From the NCBI GenBank assembly GCA_019321725.1, contig CM033122.1:17200274-17264273 (forward strand): a stretch of 64,000 nt of DNA, written 5' to 3'. The position numbers and the translations under genes were made by a program. This document shows positions 11,601-23,251 of the stretch, one piece after another. Origin of the DNA: Paulownia fortunei. Lineage: Eukaryota > Streptophyta > Magnoliopsida > Lamiales > Paulowniaceae. Position 1 is the stretch's first letter; each line of letters opens with the position of its first letter. Under the pieces are notes generated by a model, which saw only the letters and a program-made list of their open reading frames with translations, ran no database searches and was not told the origin of the DNA.

Positions 11601-12239
11601 TGCTCATAAAATATTTTGCAAACCGCAAGTGCACGGTGTCAGGTTTTAATACAAGAGTGAGTTGAGTATCGTATTCACAAGGATTGTAATAAAAAATTGC
11701 AACAAGTACAGTAGTTCAAGTAGTCCCAATTTTATCCAAAAAATCAAGTGATGATTGGTAAACAAAGTGGAGTAAGATAAAAAAATGCAAAGGTAAGAGT
11801 GGAGTTTTTAGAAACAATACAACAAGTACCTTATGAGCAAGAATTCTAGATGAATGAATCACCTAATTTTTACCTATGTTCTTCCTTGCAAAGCATACCA
11901 ATTCAAATCAACAACACATGTAAGTTAAGAATTCCTAAGCTCATTAATTCCCTCTCTCTCAAGTGCCGAATTGACTTCCAACATGAATTTCAGTGTCTCT
12001 ATTAAAATAAAACTTTACAAAAGTTCAATGAATTCTTTTTCAAAACTTCAAAGGTTTCATAACTTTCTCAACTTTATGATTCGTAGGTTGTGTTATCCTT
12101 ATGATCATGTATAATCTTTCCTCTCTTGAGTATCAAATCTCATACATCAAATAATCTCAATTAGTGGCCAAATAATCAAATGAATAATTCGAACTAATAT
12201 TGATTGAGACTCAAAATATATGATCAAATTATTGGGTTT
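11601..12239 (-). mobile_element. Ty3/gypsy LTR, piece 1 (terminal part)
   Basis: Read on the plus strand this starts TGCTCATAAAATATTTTGCAAACCG. It parallels the LTR termini at 30890 and 38852 (TGTTCGTG.. and TGTTTGTG..), with the shared GCAAACCGCAAGTGCACGG landmark. It is the 3' end of a minus-strand LTR. The similarity to the other LTRs breaks off near 12228, where copia sequence starts; the rest of this LTR reappears at about 19346-20238. Confidence 0.65.
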
Positions 12240-14588
12240 TGCTATAATCGCAGGGACATGTGTAGCAGAACAATAAATTTTTTATCAAACATAAATTTAT
12301 GCCCTCGATTCGAAAGTGATTCTAAGGATCACACTTATTCAAGTAAATATATATAAATAAAAATATTAAATTCGGATTATACCTTTCGTGCATCCCAATT
12401 CTTATAGGGAATGAAATAATCAATTACTTATCAAAATTCACAAGGGTCCATGTGTCTCTCCTCTATCAGGTCCACAGTACAAAAAGTAACACCGATGTGT
12501 CTCTCCTCTATCAAAATTCACAGGGATCTATGTGTCTTTCCTCTATTAATTTGCTAGTATCCTTAAAAATTATTTTCTAATCTAGAACCGAAATAATATT
12601 TGTCCTTTAATCTAATTGATGAGTCAAGAACAAGCTTTCATGAACAATAAAGATTCATTCTTTAAGTTCTTGAAATTTGGATATGAAGAGAATATCAAGA
12701 AATCTATTTTCTTTAAAGAATAAGAAAATCAAGATTTTCAAGAAAATACTTTTCTTTTTCTTTCTTTTCTTTTATTTTTCTTGTAGAGAGAAATAGAAGA
12801 TTAACAAAATATTTTTTTCTAAAAAAAAATAGAAGTAATTTTCGGTCCTCCACTATTATTAGGGGTCAAAAATTGGCTTTTCTCCAACTCTTGGAGAGTT
12901 TGTCAATTCAACTTTTGGAAAGTTTGTCAATTTTGAACTATTTCAAAGTTTAATCTTGGAAAAATTCTAAATTTTCCAATAAATCTTTCTTTCTCTCTCT
13001 CCAATGTATGCAGACTTATTTGAGATTATATTAGCCATATAAATTAGTCTACATATATTCTTGATATTAATTTGAACTTTTCAAATAATATCAAGATATA
13101 TATATATGTCAAATATATATAAAAATATATTTATATAAAATAAAATCCTAATGGCTGATTTTTATCTCATAAAAAGTGGTCATATTATATTTTATTTATA
13201 TAAATATATTAATTAAATAAATCATATTTATTTTAATTATCCTCTTCATCTTCTAGTGGGCTTATTAAGAGATCCACTTTAATTTTTGAGTTTGGACTTA
13301 AAAATTCAAGATTCAATCCAATTGATTTAAACCCAAATTAATCAATCCAATTAATTAATTATATTTTACTCTAATTGAGCTTGCTAATCAAATTAGGTCT
13401 AATTAAATAATTTAATTATTTAATCAAATATTTAATTTAACCATTAAATTAAATAGAACCCTAATTAATTAATGAATCAATATTAACTAATTAATTTTCA
13501 ACCATTGAAAAAATCCCAAAATAAGAAATGTTACTTTCTATAAAAATGTGTGACCCTCTTAGGTTCATTACTAAACTAGTAATGGGTTTGCAAAATTTTC
13601 AACTTAAGAATAATAATTATTTCAATTAATTAATCCATTTAGAATTAACTCCTTAATTTCAAGAACCTCACTATCCATGAAAACACCTAATAAGTAATTA
13701 TGGAAAACTAGTTTTAGGTAAAATAGTGAGTAAACTTATTTTAGTTATGAGTACTGTACATGTACAGTCCTTTCGACAGCTAATTTTCCAACTGAATGTA
13801 GGATATGGATTATAAGTCAAAAGCTTAAATGATTTAATAATTGTGATTCCATTTCAAATTCAAATGATTCCTGATGAACCCAGATTCATCTTACCTTAGG
13901 CAAAGTCTTTGAATAATGAACTATGAAAACACAATAGATTCACTCGTTAAATAAAAGACAAGTGTTGAATTGTGTGTTGGCCACTGACAAATCTCTATGC
14001 ATACCTGTGCAACATCTAACATATCCCCTTTGTGATTGTCAAATAATCAAAAAATATATCAAAGTATTACAGGATGCACACAGAGCTACCATCATGGCTC
14101 AAGTTTGAGGACCAGTCTTGTACTATTGCAATATATAAATTCTTATTTCGACAGGCAAAGCCTCCAACAAAGAATTTTTTGTGGGTTATGTTTGGTGTAC
14201 TTGTTCTCTAACAACCAGCCACATACACACACTTGCATCTCTATGCTAATGTCAATGGAATATGACATCCTCGTCTTAGCAGTATGTATCGTATGTGTGA
14301 GTCTTACTGAATTATTTGATGTTCCATTTTAAAAAGTTCTTAACTCAAAACTTATTTAGGACCAAAACTTTAGAGGCATGTTCCATGATCGCCATCATAT
14401 GTGCGACCATGCCCCCTACCTAAATTTGGTCTAAGGACTTTATCTAATGTACAAAAATAAAAAATACAAGACATAAGATAAATAAAATGCCTTTTTATTA
14501 ATATGATTCCCAATAAGATTGTGTTTACAAAAAAAAAAGAGATCAATGCACCCAATCTAATTGAGGCGCTAGACATCCTACTCTAACA
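12240..14588 (-). mobile_element. Ty1/copia LTR (3' LTR of minus-strand element)
   Basis: On the minus strand the LTR begins TGTTAGAGTAGG at 14588, directly after the polypurine stretch that follows the RNase H frame. It most likely ends ..GATTATAGCA at 12240. It contains a three-fold repeat of tgtgtctctcctctatca near 12448-12545 and AT-rich runs near 13090-13140. Its outer half (from about 13073 to 14588) is repeated at 18214-19216. The 12240 border is an estimate from the terminal CA and the break in the flanking gypsy LTR. Confidence 0.6.
12448..12545. repeat. short direct repeats inside copia LTR
   Basis: The motif atgtgtctctcctctatca and close variants occur three times within about 100 bases, near 12449, 12496 and 12529. 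Confidence 0.7.
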
Positions 14589-15160
14589 ATCTCTCACTTG
14601 CCCTAGCTCCAATTGCCCAAGTATCTAAGGCCCATCTGCTCAAGATGTCCATCAAATACCTTCTGTTCTAAAGGCTTTGTAAGTGGGACTACTACATTTT
14701 CTGCTGAGGTAACCCGATCCATAATGATGTCACCTCTACCAATGATCTTTTTGATCAAGTGATACTGTCTCATTATGTGCTTAGATCTTTGATGAGATTT
14801 TGGCTCTTTTGCTTGTATAATGGCTCTATTGTTATCACAGTAAATCATAACTGGATCAACAATGGATGAAACTACATTAAATTAAGTTTATTATCCAAAT
14901 AGCTTCATTTATTGCGTTTAATGCAATAATATATTTAGCTTCGGTGGTAGAGTTTGCAGTCGTCTCTTGCTTGGAACTTTTCCAACTGACCGCACCACTA
15001 TTCAAGGTGAATATATATCCAGACATAGACTTCGAGTCGTCTATATCGGACTGGAAACTAGAGTCTGTGTATCCCTCTAGTTTTAGTTTTTCATTGTTGT
15101 ATATTAAAAAGATATCCTTAGTTATTCTCAAGTATTTGAGGATCATCTTAACGACTTTCC
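14589..15160 (-). pseudogene. Ty1/copia RNase H
   Basis: Minus strand. 15146-14877 reads GYTDSSFQSDIDDSKSMSGY and then GAVSWKSSKQET, TEAKYIAL-type residues and NEAIWI, the standard copia RNase H start with its first Asp. 14848-14603 reads IYCDNNRAIIQAKEP and the C-terminal LEQMGLRYLGNWS. A break of about 30 bases near 14850-14876 carries a frame change. The GNWS stop is followed by the purine-rich tract (gggcaagtgagagattg on the minus strand) that primes the LTR at 14588. Confidence 0.85.
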
Positions 15161-16250
15161 AATTTTCTTCCCCTGGATTGGACTGATATCTTCTCGTGAC
15201 ACTCTAAGAATGTACAATATCAGGCCTTATAAATAATATTACATACATTATGCTCCCTATTGCGGAAGTATAAGGTATGCATGCCATCCTTTATCTCTCT
15301 GTAGGTGTTTTGGGAGACATAACCTTAGAGAGTGAAACCCCATGATTATAGGCAGGAATCCTCATTTGGATTCCTCTATGTTAAACCTTTTTAGCATTTT
15401 GTCTATGTACATGGATTAGGATAGTCCAGTCTTCTTTCTGGATCTATCTCTATAGATCTTTATCCCCAAAATAAAAGATGCATCTCTCAACTCTTTCATG
15501 AAAAATGGATTAGACAACCAAGTTCTCGTTAATTGTAACATCCCTACACCATTCCCAATTAGTAGGATGTCATTAACGTAGAGCACAACAAACATAATTG
15601 GACTCCTACTAACCTTCTTGTAGATACATGGTTCATCTAAGTTCTTATGAAAATCAAACATTTTGATTGTTTCATCAAACTAGATATTCTAACTCCTCGA
15701 AGCTTGTTTGAGTTCGTAAATAGAACTCTAAAACTTACAGACCTTTTGCTCATTCCCACTTGCTATGAAGCCTTCTAGCTGCTTCATATAGATCTCTTTC
15801 TTAATGTTTACATTAAAGAAAGTGGTCTTCACATCCATTTTTCATATCTCATTCATAATATGCGGATATGGCCAGCAGAATCCAAATAGATTTAAGCATC
15901 AATACTAGTGAAAATATTTCCTCATTATAACCTTTTGCTGCCAGGCATGCCTTATAGGTCGCTATCTCACCATCTACTCCAAACTTTCACTTGAAGACCC
16001 ATTTGTAGCTTTTGGGAATAATTCCCTATGGTGGGTCCACCAAGGACCATACCTTGTTGGAGTGCATAGAGTATATCTCGGATTGCATGGATTCTTACCG
16101 CTTCTCTGAGTTGAAGTCATACATCACCTCTCTATAGCTTCTTAGATCATTATCCAAGGGGAGTCCCTTTTCTTTATTCTCTAGTAAAAAGTTATACCTT
16201 TTAGGTACCATTGAGACCCTTTCGGATCTTCAAAGAAGTTGTACCTCAAA
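15161..16250 (-). pseudogene. Ty1/copia reverse transcriptase
   Basis: Minus strand, several frames. Towards the N-terminus (about 16120-15980) come WESMQSEI, NKVWSLVDPP and YKWVFK, the usual opening of the RVT_2 domain. The active-site region at 15661-15416 reads FVVLYVNDILLIGN, with YVDD changed to YVND. The frame is cut by many stops and shifts, so no active enzyme could be made. Confidence 0.8.
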
Positions 16251-16299
16251 GGGCCCAACATCACCTAGTGTGTCATCTACTGTGACAGTTAGGGGTATT

Positions 16300-17160
16300 A
16301 TGTGGTTCTTGAACTTCTTTAAGTTCCAGGACTTTTCCATTTTTACCTAATATAAATTATTCTTCAAGGAATGTGGTATTTCTCAAAACAAACACCTTTT
16401 GTTTCGAGGCATTGTAGAGATAGTATCCAATAGACTCCTTTGGATATCGCACAAACTTGCATAAGCTAGATATCTTATCCAAGTTATCTCCCACTGGCTG
16501 CTTCACATAAGCAGCATACCCTCGTACCTTAAGGTATTTATAGGAAGGTATCTTACCACACCATATTTCGTATGGTGTTTTTGGGCACAACTTTAAATGA
16601 TACCCTATTTAATAGGTATGCGGCTATTTCCAAGGCATAGCCCTAGAATGAATGAGGCAATGTAGTGAAGCTCATCATGGATTAAACCATGTCCAACAAG
16701 GTTTGATTCTTGTGTTCCACAACTCTATTAAGTTGTGGAGTAGTAGAAGGAGACCACTGTGAGAGAATCTCATTCTAGATAATCAAAAAACTTTGTGCTT
16801 AAGTATTTATCTCCTTGATCAGATCGAAGTATTTTTATACTTAATTCAATTTACTTATCTGCTTCAATTCTGAATTCTTTAAACTTTTTAAATACTTTAG
16901 ACTTGTACCTTAAAAGATGCACATAACCATACCTAGAGAAGTCATCGGTAAAGGATAAGATGTAGTTATAGTTCCCTTGGACCCTAACACTTAGTGACCC
17001 ACATACATCTATATGGATCAAATCCAATAGATGTTTGGTTATCTTTCCTTTGAGGCAAGATTCACATGTTGGCTGTTCTTGCTCGTTCTTTAGATTGAAC
17101 AATTGTGCTAACTTGTTAATCATTTTGTCAGAATATGCCCTAATCTTGCGTGCCATAGGG
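16300..17160 (-). pseudogene. Ty1/copia integrase
   Basis: Minus strand. 17156-16851 holds a GAG-pre-integrase zinc region (LFNLKNEQEQPTCESCLKGK), then DLIHIDVCGSLSV with the first catalytic Asp and YILSFTDDFSRYGYVHLL with the second. 16590-16357 reads PYEIWCGKIPSYKYLKVRG, the conserved P-E-W-like segment behind the core, and KFVRYPKESIGYYLY. The stretch between is shifted and stop-ridden. Confidence 0.8.
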
Positions 17161-17179
17161 TCATGGAACTATGATTATT

Positions 17180-17600
17180 TAATTTTCTTTTATTTTGTTG
17201 AATTGTGAAAATGGAGTTATGGGGAGTAACAGTATATAAACAATTTGTCAAAGAAGCCAAACAGATAAAATCAAAATATTTAAAAATGAAATAATTTTCA
17301 TTCTCAATGGTAAATTAAAACCTTCCCTATCCAGCATAATTGGAATAGAGACAATATTCTTAACAATGTTTGGAACAAAAAGATAATTGTTTAAAACCAT
17401 TACAGAATCATTTTCAAAAGCTAGACTAACGGTGCCTATAGCTAATGCAACAACTCTTACTCCATTTCTCATCCTTTGGACCGTCTCTCATTCATCCAGC
17501 TTCTTACTTCTTATCATCATTTGCTAATCATTACTAATATGTGAGCCACAACTGCTATCCAATACCCAAGAAACATCGTTAACATACAAGTTAACTTTAA
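17180..17600 (-). pseudogene. Ty1/copia aspartic protease
   Basis: Minus strand around 17580-17530 reads WVLDSSCGSHI, the copia protease active site, with the expected D-T/S-G turned into D-S-S. It is followed by GTVSLAFEND and LNNYLFVPNIVKNIVSI, the typical downstream part of this domain (17472-17248). The frame is shifted between the two. Confidence 0.75.
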
Positions 17601-18213
17601 CAAAACATATACTTGAACTCTTAAGGCGTGCAAGATACTCCTTGAAATACCTCTTCAAGTGCCTTGGTTTGCCGCAGTAATGGCACTTGTCATTGGCCTG
17701 AGAAGAAACCTTCTTGACACCGGCTTGTCTTTCTTCATAGTGGACTCAGCCATCTTTGACATGTTCACATGCTCAAGGAGATTAGTCTCCATGTTGTGCA
17801 TGCTAAAATTGACAATAAAGGTGTTAAATGAGGGAGACAGAGACTGCAGCAGAAGGTCAATGTAGAGTACGTTCTCCATAACTACTCCAAGGGATGCCAG
17901 CCTTTTAGTGAGAGCTATCATCTTCACTCCATGTTCATGGATTGAAGAGCCCTCAGTCATACGACATCTGAAAAGCTCATTTTAGATCTTATATTTCGTA
18001 TGTCGAGTATGTTCACCATACAACTCTTGTAGGTAAAGGAGAATCCCATGAGCAGTATTTTGATCCTCATTCTGCCTCTACATCTCATTTAATATTGATG
18101 CCAGCATATAGCATCGAGCCTGTAGATTGTCATCAACATGACGTAGGTAATCTGCATAAGCCTTTAAAGCAATATCCTTCGGCAAAACTGAAGCATTATT
18201 CAAGCCTTTATTC
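17601..18213 (-). pseudogene. Ty1/copia gag, C-terminal part
   Basis: Minus strand. It runs from ASVLPKDIALKAYADY (about 18190) through MTEGSSIHEHGVKMIALTKR (17960) to SMHNMETNLLEHVNM and a zinc knuckle near 17700-17650. The knuckle reads CHYCGKPRHLKRYF: the final Cys of CX2CX4HX4C is Tyr. The N-terminal half of Gag, the PBS and the 5' LTR are absent, because at 18213 the sequence passes directly into the middle of a second copy of this element's LTR. Confidence 0.8.
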
Positions 18214-19216
18214 AAATAATATCAAGATATATATATATATATCAAAAATATATTTATATAAAATAAAATCCTAATGGCCAATTTTTATCTCATAAAATTC
18301 AATCATATTATATTTTAATTCTTTATTCCAAAAACCTCACTATCCATGAAAACACCTAGTAAGTAACATGTCAAGCTAGTCTTAGGTAAAATAGTGAATA
18401 AACCTATTTCAATTATGCGTACCATACATGTACGGTCCTTTCGACAACTAATCTTCCAATTGAATCTAGGACATAGATTATAAGTCGAAACCCTAAATGA
18501 TTCATTAATTGTGATTCCATTTCAAGTTCTAATAATTCCTTACGTATCAAGATTCAACCTGCCTTAGTTAAGGTTTTTGAATCATAAACTAAGAAAACAC
18601 AGAAGATTCACCTGTTAAATAAAAGACAAATGTCGAATTCTATGTTGGCCATTGACAAACCTCAATGCATACTAGTGAAACACCCAACATGTCCCTTTTC
18701 TGATTGTCAAACAATCAGAAGATATATCAAAGTGCTGCATGATGCACATAACGCTACCATAGTACCTCAAGTCCGAGGAATGTCATGTACTATTGCAACA
18801 CAAATTTTTTTATTTCGATAGGCAAAGCCTTCAACTAAGAATTTTTCGTAAGCTTGTTCGATGTACTTGTTCTATAGCAAGCACACACATACACACACTT
18901 ATGTCTCTACGCTAATGCCAATGGAATGCTACATCCTCATCTTACGAGCATGCATCGTACGTGCGAATCTTACTGAGCTATTTGATGTCCGATATCAAAA
19001 AGCTCTCGACTAAAAACTTATTTAAGACCAAAGCCTTAGAGATATTTTTCATGATCATCATCACATGTGCGGTCATGTCCCGTAGCTAAATTTGGTCTAA
19101 GGACTTTATAAAGAAAGTACTTTTTTATTAATATGATTCCCAATAAGATATATTTACAAAAGAAAAAACGTATAATACACCCAATCTAATTTGGGCACTG
19201 ACATCCTACTCTAATA
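18214..19216 (-). mobile_element. second, truncated copia LTR copy
   Basis: This repeats 13073-14588 in the same orientation, with many substitutions. Landmarks such as cactatccatgaaaacacct, tgtacttgttct and tttggtctaaggactttat align in order. It starts inside the LTR at ttcaaataatatcaag and ends with ctctaata at 19216, the counterpart of ctctaaca at 14588. Confidence 0.8.
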
Positions 19217-19345
19217 ATCTCTCACTTGTCCTAGCTCCAATTGCCCATGTATCTAAGGTCCATCTGCTCGAGGTGTCCATTGAATGCCTTATGTGCTAAG
19301 GGCTTAATAAGTGGGTTTGCTACATTTTCTGCCCTAGGTCCAATT
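19217..19345 (-). pseudogene. copia RNase H C-terminus, second copy
   Basis: Minus strand reads PLIKPLAHKAFNG, HLEQMDLRYMGNWS, parallel to the copy at 14603-14700. The copy stops at about 19340, so this is the 3' tail (RNase H end plus LTR) of another copia insertion of the same family. Confidence 0.75.
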
Positions 19346-20238
19346 GCTAATGTATATGAAAAAAATGAAATTCTTTCCATTTTCTTGGCCTTTTCCACTT
19401 TTTCTTCTATTTTCCCTTGATGTTGTTTGGCCAAAGAAGTTGCCAAATTTATCTTGGAAGATACCTTTTAAAGTCCTCTAAAAAGAAGTCCCAAAATCGG
19501 ACTTAAAAATCATTTTTTTTCATTTTTTCCCAAACTAGAGCAGTAACTCTAAAATAAGGGGCTATGCCCCCAAAATGTCCATCAGAGCACAAATTAAACT
19601 GGCTCCACGGCTCTGATTTCGGGCACCATGACACCAAACAATCTATCCTCTTATTTGTGAACTAGCACTGTGACCTTACTTTCTAGCATCGCGGCTATAA
19701 GTGGTCTGATCATTCTTCTTATAAGCTATTTTTAAGTTCATTCTAGTATGAATTAGATTTTTGTGTCTTCTAATGAATTCTAGTTATGCCTCTTAGCTTT
19801 CCATAGATGCTTGAATCAACTCAATATGACATCCTTAGAGAGTCATGCCTAAAATACCAAGACGTGTCATACCAAAAAGTTTCAATCTATTATTGACTTT
19901 TGAACTCGATTTTTCTCATTGAAATCGAAAGAACTGGAGTTTGTGGTAAACATATGAGTTGTAGATATATCTATTTCTTTTCAATGGATCAAGAATCAAG
20001 TCAATATGATATTGGGGCAAAGAGTTATGATTAAAATACAAAAAACTGCCATAAGTAGCACCACAATGCGGATTCTTCAAAATTTCAACCAAGTTTTTGT
20101 TTCTTTCCATTTTCTTCTCTTTTTGCCATTATATATAATATTTCAAACTAAATGCATAAAAATTAATATAAACACTTGAAAACAAACCAAATGTTAGTCA
20201 AAATGCATATGAATTATTAGTATAAAACCAACTTATCC
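19346..20238 (-). mobile_element. Ty3/gypsy LTR, piece 2
   Basis: This continues the LTR begun at 11601. From about 19480 it follows the other LTRs of this family (gtgtcttc.., caagaatcaagtcaatatgat, ttgtttctttccattttc, agtataaaaccaacttatc) and ends at 20238, where the minus-strand LTR opens. The next 16 bases are the polypurine tract. This is therefore a 3' LTR of a minus-strand element whose interior lies to the right. Confidence 0.7.
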
Positions 20239-20254
20239 AATACCCTCAAACTTG
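20239..20254 (-). promoter_or_regulatory. polypurine tract of minus-strand gypsy element
   Basis: On the minus strand caagtttgagggtatt lies immediately before the LTR start. The corresponding tract at 32430-32445 is caagtttgggggtatt. Confidence 0.7.
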
Positions 20255-21334
20255 CCTTTTTGCTCATCCTCGAGGAAAGTTCAAAATCAAACAATCATAA
20301 GCTCATATTTTGATAATGAATTACTAAACTTCATCAACCAATTCAAAGGCCTCATCAATCTTTATTGTACATAAATCCAAAGGTTAGCCATAAAGCTGGT
20401 CGAATAATACTATAAAACCTGTGCTTCACCAATCTAGTCATAGAATCTCACTCTCCTCATTTCTTTCCTTTTTCCCAATTCTATTTCTTTTTTTTTCTTT
20501 TGGAATTCATACTATTGAATAGAAATGTGATCATGGTAGGCTTGAAAGGCATAAACGAGTCAAAGATAGCCTAAATTATTTTCAAGTTTGCTAGTTATCT
20601 AGGATTTTATCTCAAGGAGTAATCAAGCAAGTTCTAGAACACCACAAAATGATAAATACAACTCATTGGAAATAAAATCCAATACCAAGTGGCATGTAAT
20701 TCACAAGATTTTGACACAAAGTGCTCAATGAAAATTTATCATTCATGAGAAGGATCAAATATACACAAAAATCTCAATATCACAAGACTAACAATCTTTC
20801 TTTTCTCTAGACTATACAATATAAATTAGGTATCATCATAGGCAATTGGTAACCAAGTTGTTCATTTAATCACAAAACATGAACTCAACTAAATTTGTCA
20901 ATAACATGCTTGCTCTTGGACTCTCATCACACAACATGGGTAAAACTTAAAAAAAAAGGGCACAGTTTTTCACATACATAAAGCTCAAACACACAAAATA
21001 CAAATCTCTCTCCCCAACTTTAAAATTAATATTGTCCTTAATGTTTAAAGAAATAAAGCACATAAGAGATGATGCCCTTGAAGTCCATGGGAGATCCACA
21101 CATATTACCAAGAAGATATCCATCTACACAAGAAAAAGAGACATGAATGCACATGGGCTATTCACAAAAGTGAAAATAAAATTGAAGCAATGCAATAGCT
21201 AAACAAAAGAAAGTTCAACATGATAAAATCTAGAAACAGAAGATGCTTCAAAAACTAAATAAGAAATTATTCAACAGCAAAGGAAACAAAAGGTTTATAG
21301 TCATCAACTTGACTATCTTCTTCCTCTAAGTATA
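20255..21334 (-). other. gypsy 3' non-coding interior, truncated
   Basis: No coding frame. The layout and short phrases (cctcgaggaaagt near the PPT, ctctccccaactttaaaattaatattgtcc near 21010) match the non-coding region between integrase and PPT of the other gypsy elements (compare 26640-26700). The integrase and the rest of this element are missing; the next recognisable sequence is copia on the other strand. Confidence 0.55.
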
Positions 21335-21793
21335 AAATTAATAAGTTTGTCGAACAAATATCTAGGGAGTTTGATATGAGTATGGTTGGTAAGTTAAATT
21401 ACTTTATAGGTTTACACATCAAATAACTTGATGATGGTATCATCATCTCACAGAGTAAATATGCACGTAACCAAGCTAAAAAAATTATCCTAGACAACTC
21501 CAAACACACTAAAACTTCTACAGGCATAAATGACGTGATGTCCAAAGATGATGTTGGAACATCAATTGAAACATCATTATACAGAAGCATTATTGGCAGT
21601 CTTTTATTTCTTACTGCTTCAAGATTTGATATTTACTATAATGTTGGTATTTGTGTTAGGTACCAATCTGATCCAAAGGAGTCACAACTTAAATCCTTCG
21701 AATAGATTATTAGATATGTGAATGCTACTCTTGATTTGGTATTTGGTACTCCAAAGATACTAATGCACACCCTGTAAGTTACAGTGATGTAGA
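21335..21793 (+). pseudogene. Ty1/copia RT C-terminus and RNase H start, fragment
   Basis: The plus strand reads VEQISREFDMSMVGKLNYFI, then GLHIK, a stop, DDGIIISQSKYA, SLYRSIIGSLLFLTASRFDI and YQSDPKESQLK, all hallmarks of the RT C-terminal part of plant copia elements. It ends with the SYSDVD opening of RNase H. At 21794 this passes without gap into the first bases of a gypsy LTR, so it is the DNA into which that element inserted. One in-frame TAA (ca 21427) and one TAG (ca 21703) are present. Confidence 0.85.
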
Positions 21794-22380
21794 TGATAAG
21801 TTGGTTTTTAACAAATAATTTATATGCCTTTTGATTAACATTTAGTTTGTTTTCAAGTGTTTAAGTTACTTTTTATGTATTTAGTTTGAAATCCTTGCAA
21901 GTAATGGAAAAAGGAGAAGAAAATAGAAAGAAACAAAAACTTGATTAAAATATTAAAGAGTCCGAATTGTGGTGTTACTAATGGCAGTTTTTGTATTTCA
22001 ATCATAAATCTTTTCTCCAATATCATATTGACTTGATTCTTGATCTATTAGAACGCAAGAGATAGACCATTTTTATGTTTACCACAAAATTCAGTTCTTT
22101 CGATTTCAATGAGAAAACTGAGTTCAATAGTCAACATTAGACTGAAACTTTCTACTATGATATATTTTAGTATTTTAAGCATAACTCTCTCCAAAGATCT
22201 CATATCGAGTTGATTCAAGTGTTTTTATGGAAAGACAAGATATAGAGCTATAATTCATTAGAAGACATAAAAAGCTAATTTAGACTAGAAATAGCTCAAA
22301 ATGGCAATAAAGAAAAATGATCAGACTACTCAGAGTCGTTGCACTAAGAAATCAGATTATTTGGCACTGCAGCACCAGAT
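21794..22380 (+). mobile_element. plus-strand gypsy 5' LTR, piece 1
   Basis: It starts TGATAAGTTGG, the LTR start seen in reverse at 32429 and 40398, and follows the same family (caagtgtttaagtta, caatatcatattgacttgattcttgatc, tgagaaaactgagttcaatag). The match stops near 22380, where a foreign segment begins. The other pieces are 23100-23251 and 30160-30631. Confidence 0.75.
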
Positions 22381-23099
22381 GTGTACATATATATATATAT
22401 ATAAACAACATGTGAAACATAATTTGTGCATGTATGCGTGTGTATAACTTTTTTTTTAGTTAGTTTGACTTAACATTGATAAAAGTAAAGTACTTTCACA
22501 TTCTCTAACATTGTATATACATGGGTAGTTATTAAATCATTAACAAGGTCTATCAAAATCATCACAAACTCAAACTCTCTATTTATTTTCAACCTATTTT
22601 AATTTCCATACGATCGGATAATAAATTTTTCCATAATTTCTTAACCGTTCAATTGGTCTCTAAACTGATTAACACCCGATTCTTAAATGATTGTCTAGTT
22701 TGCATTTCTAAAATCATATGCACATACACTTAAATTACATCATATCATGTTCAATATCCAAAGTATGTTAATTCGTGGATGTATACTTTTAAAACACCTC
22801 GATCTAATTAAATCAAATCATATAAGCTTACTAGTGCCACCTTTAACACTTTCAAAATTATAACATATAACCTATGAATATCCGATATATTGATCAATCT
22901 TTTCTTTTTCTTATCTAAATATAGAATTACTAAATTAGGTTATAGGATCTCAACCACTAACATCATGTGATAACATTGGAGATTTAATGATTAAGAATGC
23001 AATATATGCCATGTAGGTGTTAATACAAATTAGCATATAAGTAGAATGTCATGCATAAATTATATTGGCCAAGTGAGTAGTGTGAGGCTTGGTTATTAT
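22381..23099 (+). mobile_element. fragment of long chromovirus-type LTR
   Basis: From about 22580 to 23095 this follows 47105-47625 closely (shared aaatgattgtctagtttgca, aaaacacctcgatctaatta, ggccaagtga). It is a piece of the long LTR-like unit at 44652-48610, same orientation. The first 180 bases, with an AT run at 22387-22402, are not matched. Confidence 0.65.
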
Positions 23100-23251
23100 A
23101 GATGGCACCAAAAGTACAGATTGTTTTGCTTTGTAGCACCTAAATTTAAAGTTATGGCACCAATTTTGATCTGACAGATAGTTTGGGGCCACGACCCTTA
23201 AATTTAGAGTCGTGACCCTAGTTTGTGAAAAATTTAAAACATCAATTTAAG
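23100..23251 (+). mobile_element. plus-strand gypsy 5' LTR, piece 2
   Basis: tctgacagatagtttggggc followed by cctagtttgtgaaaaattt corresponds, on the opposite strand, to about 19480-19620 of the related LTR. This shows that the LTR resumes after the foreign fragment. It ends where the minus-strand element starts at 23252. Confidence 0.55.

Noticed and set aside
14036..14332. 98-codon open frame
   Set aside because: Lies wholly within the copia LTR and its counterpart at 18630-18821 is not conserved as a protein.
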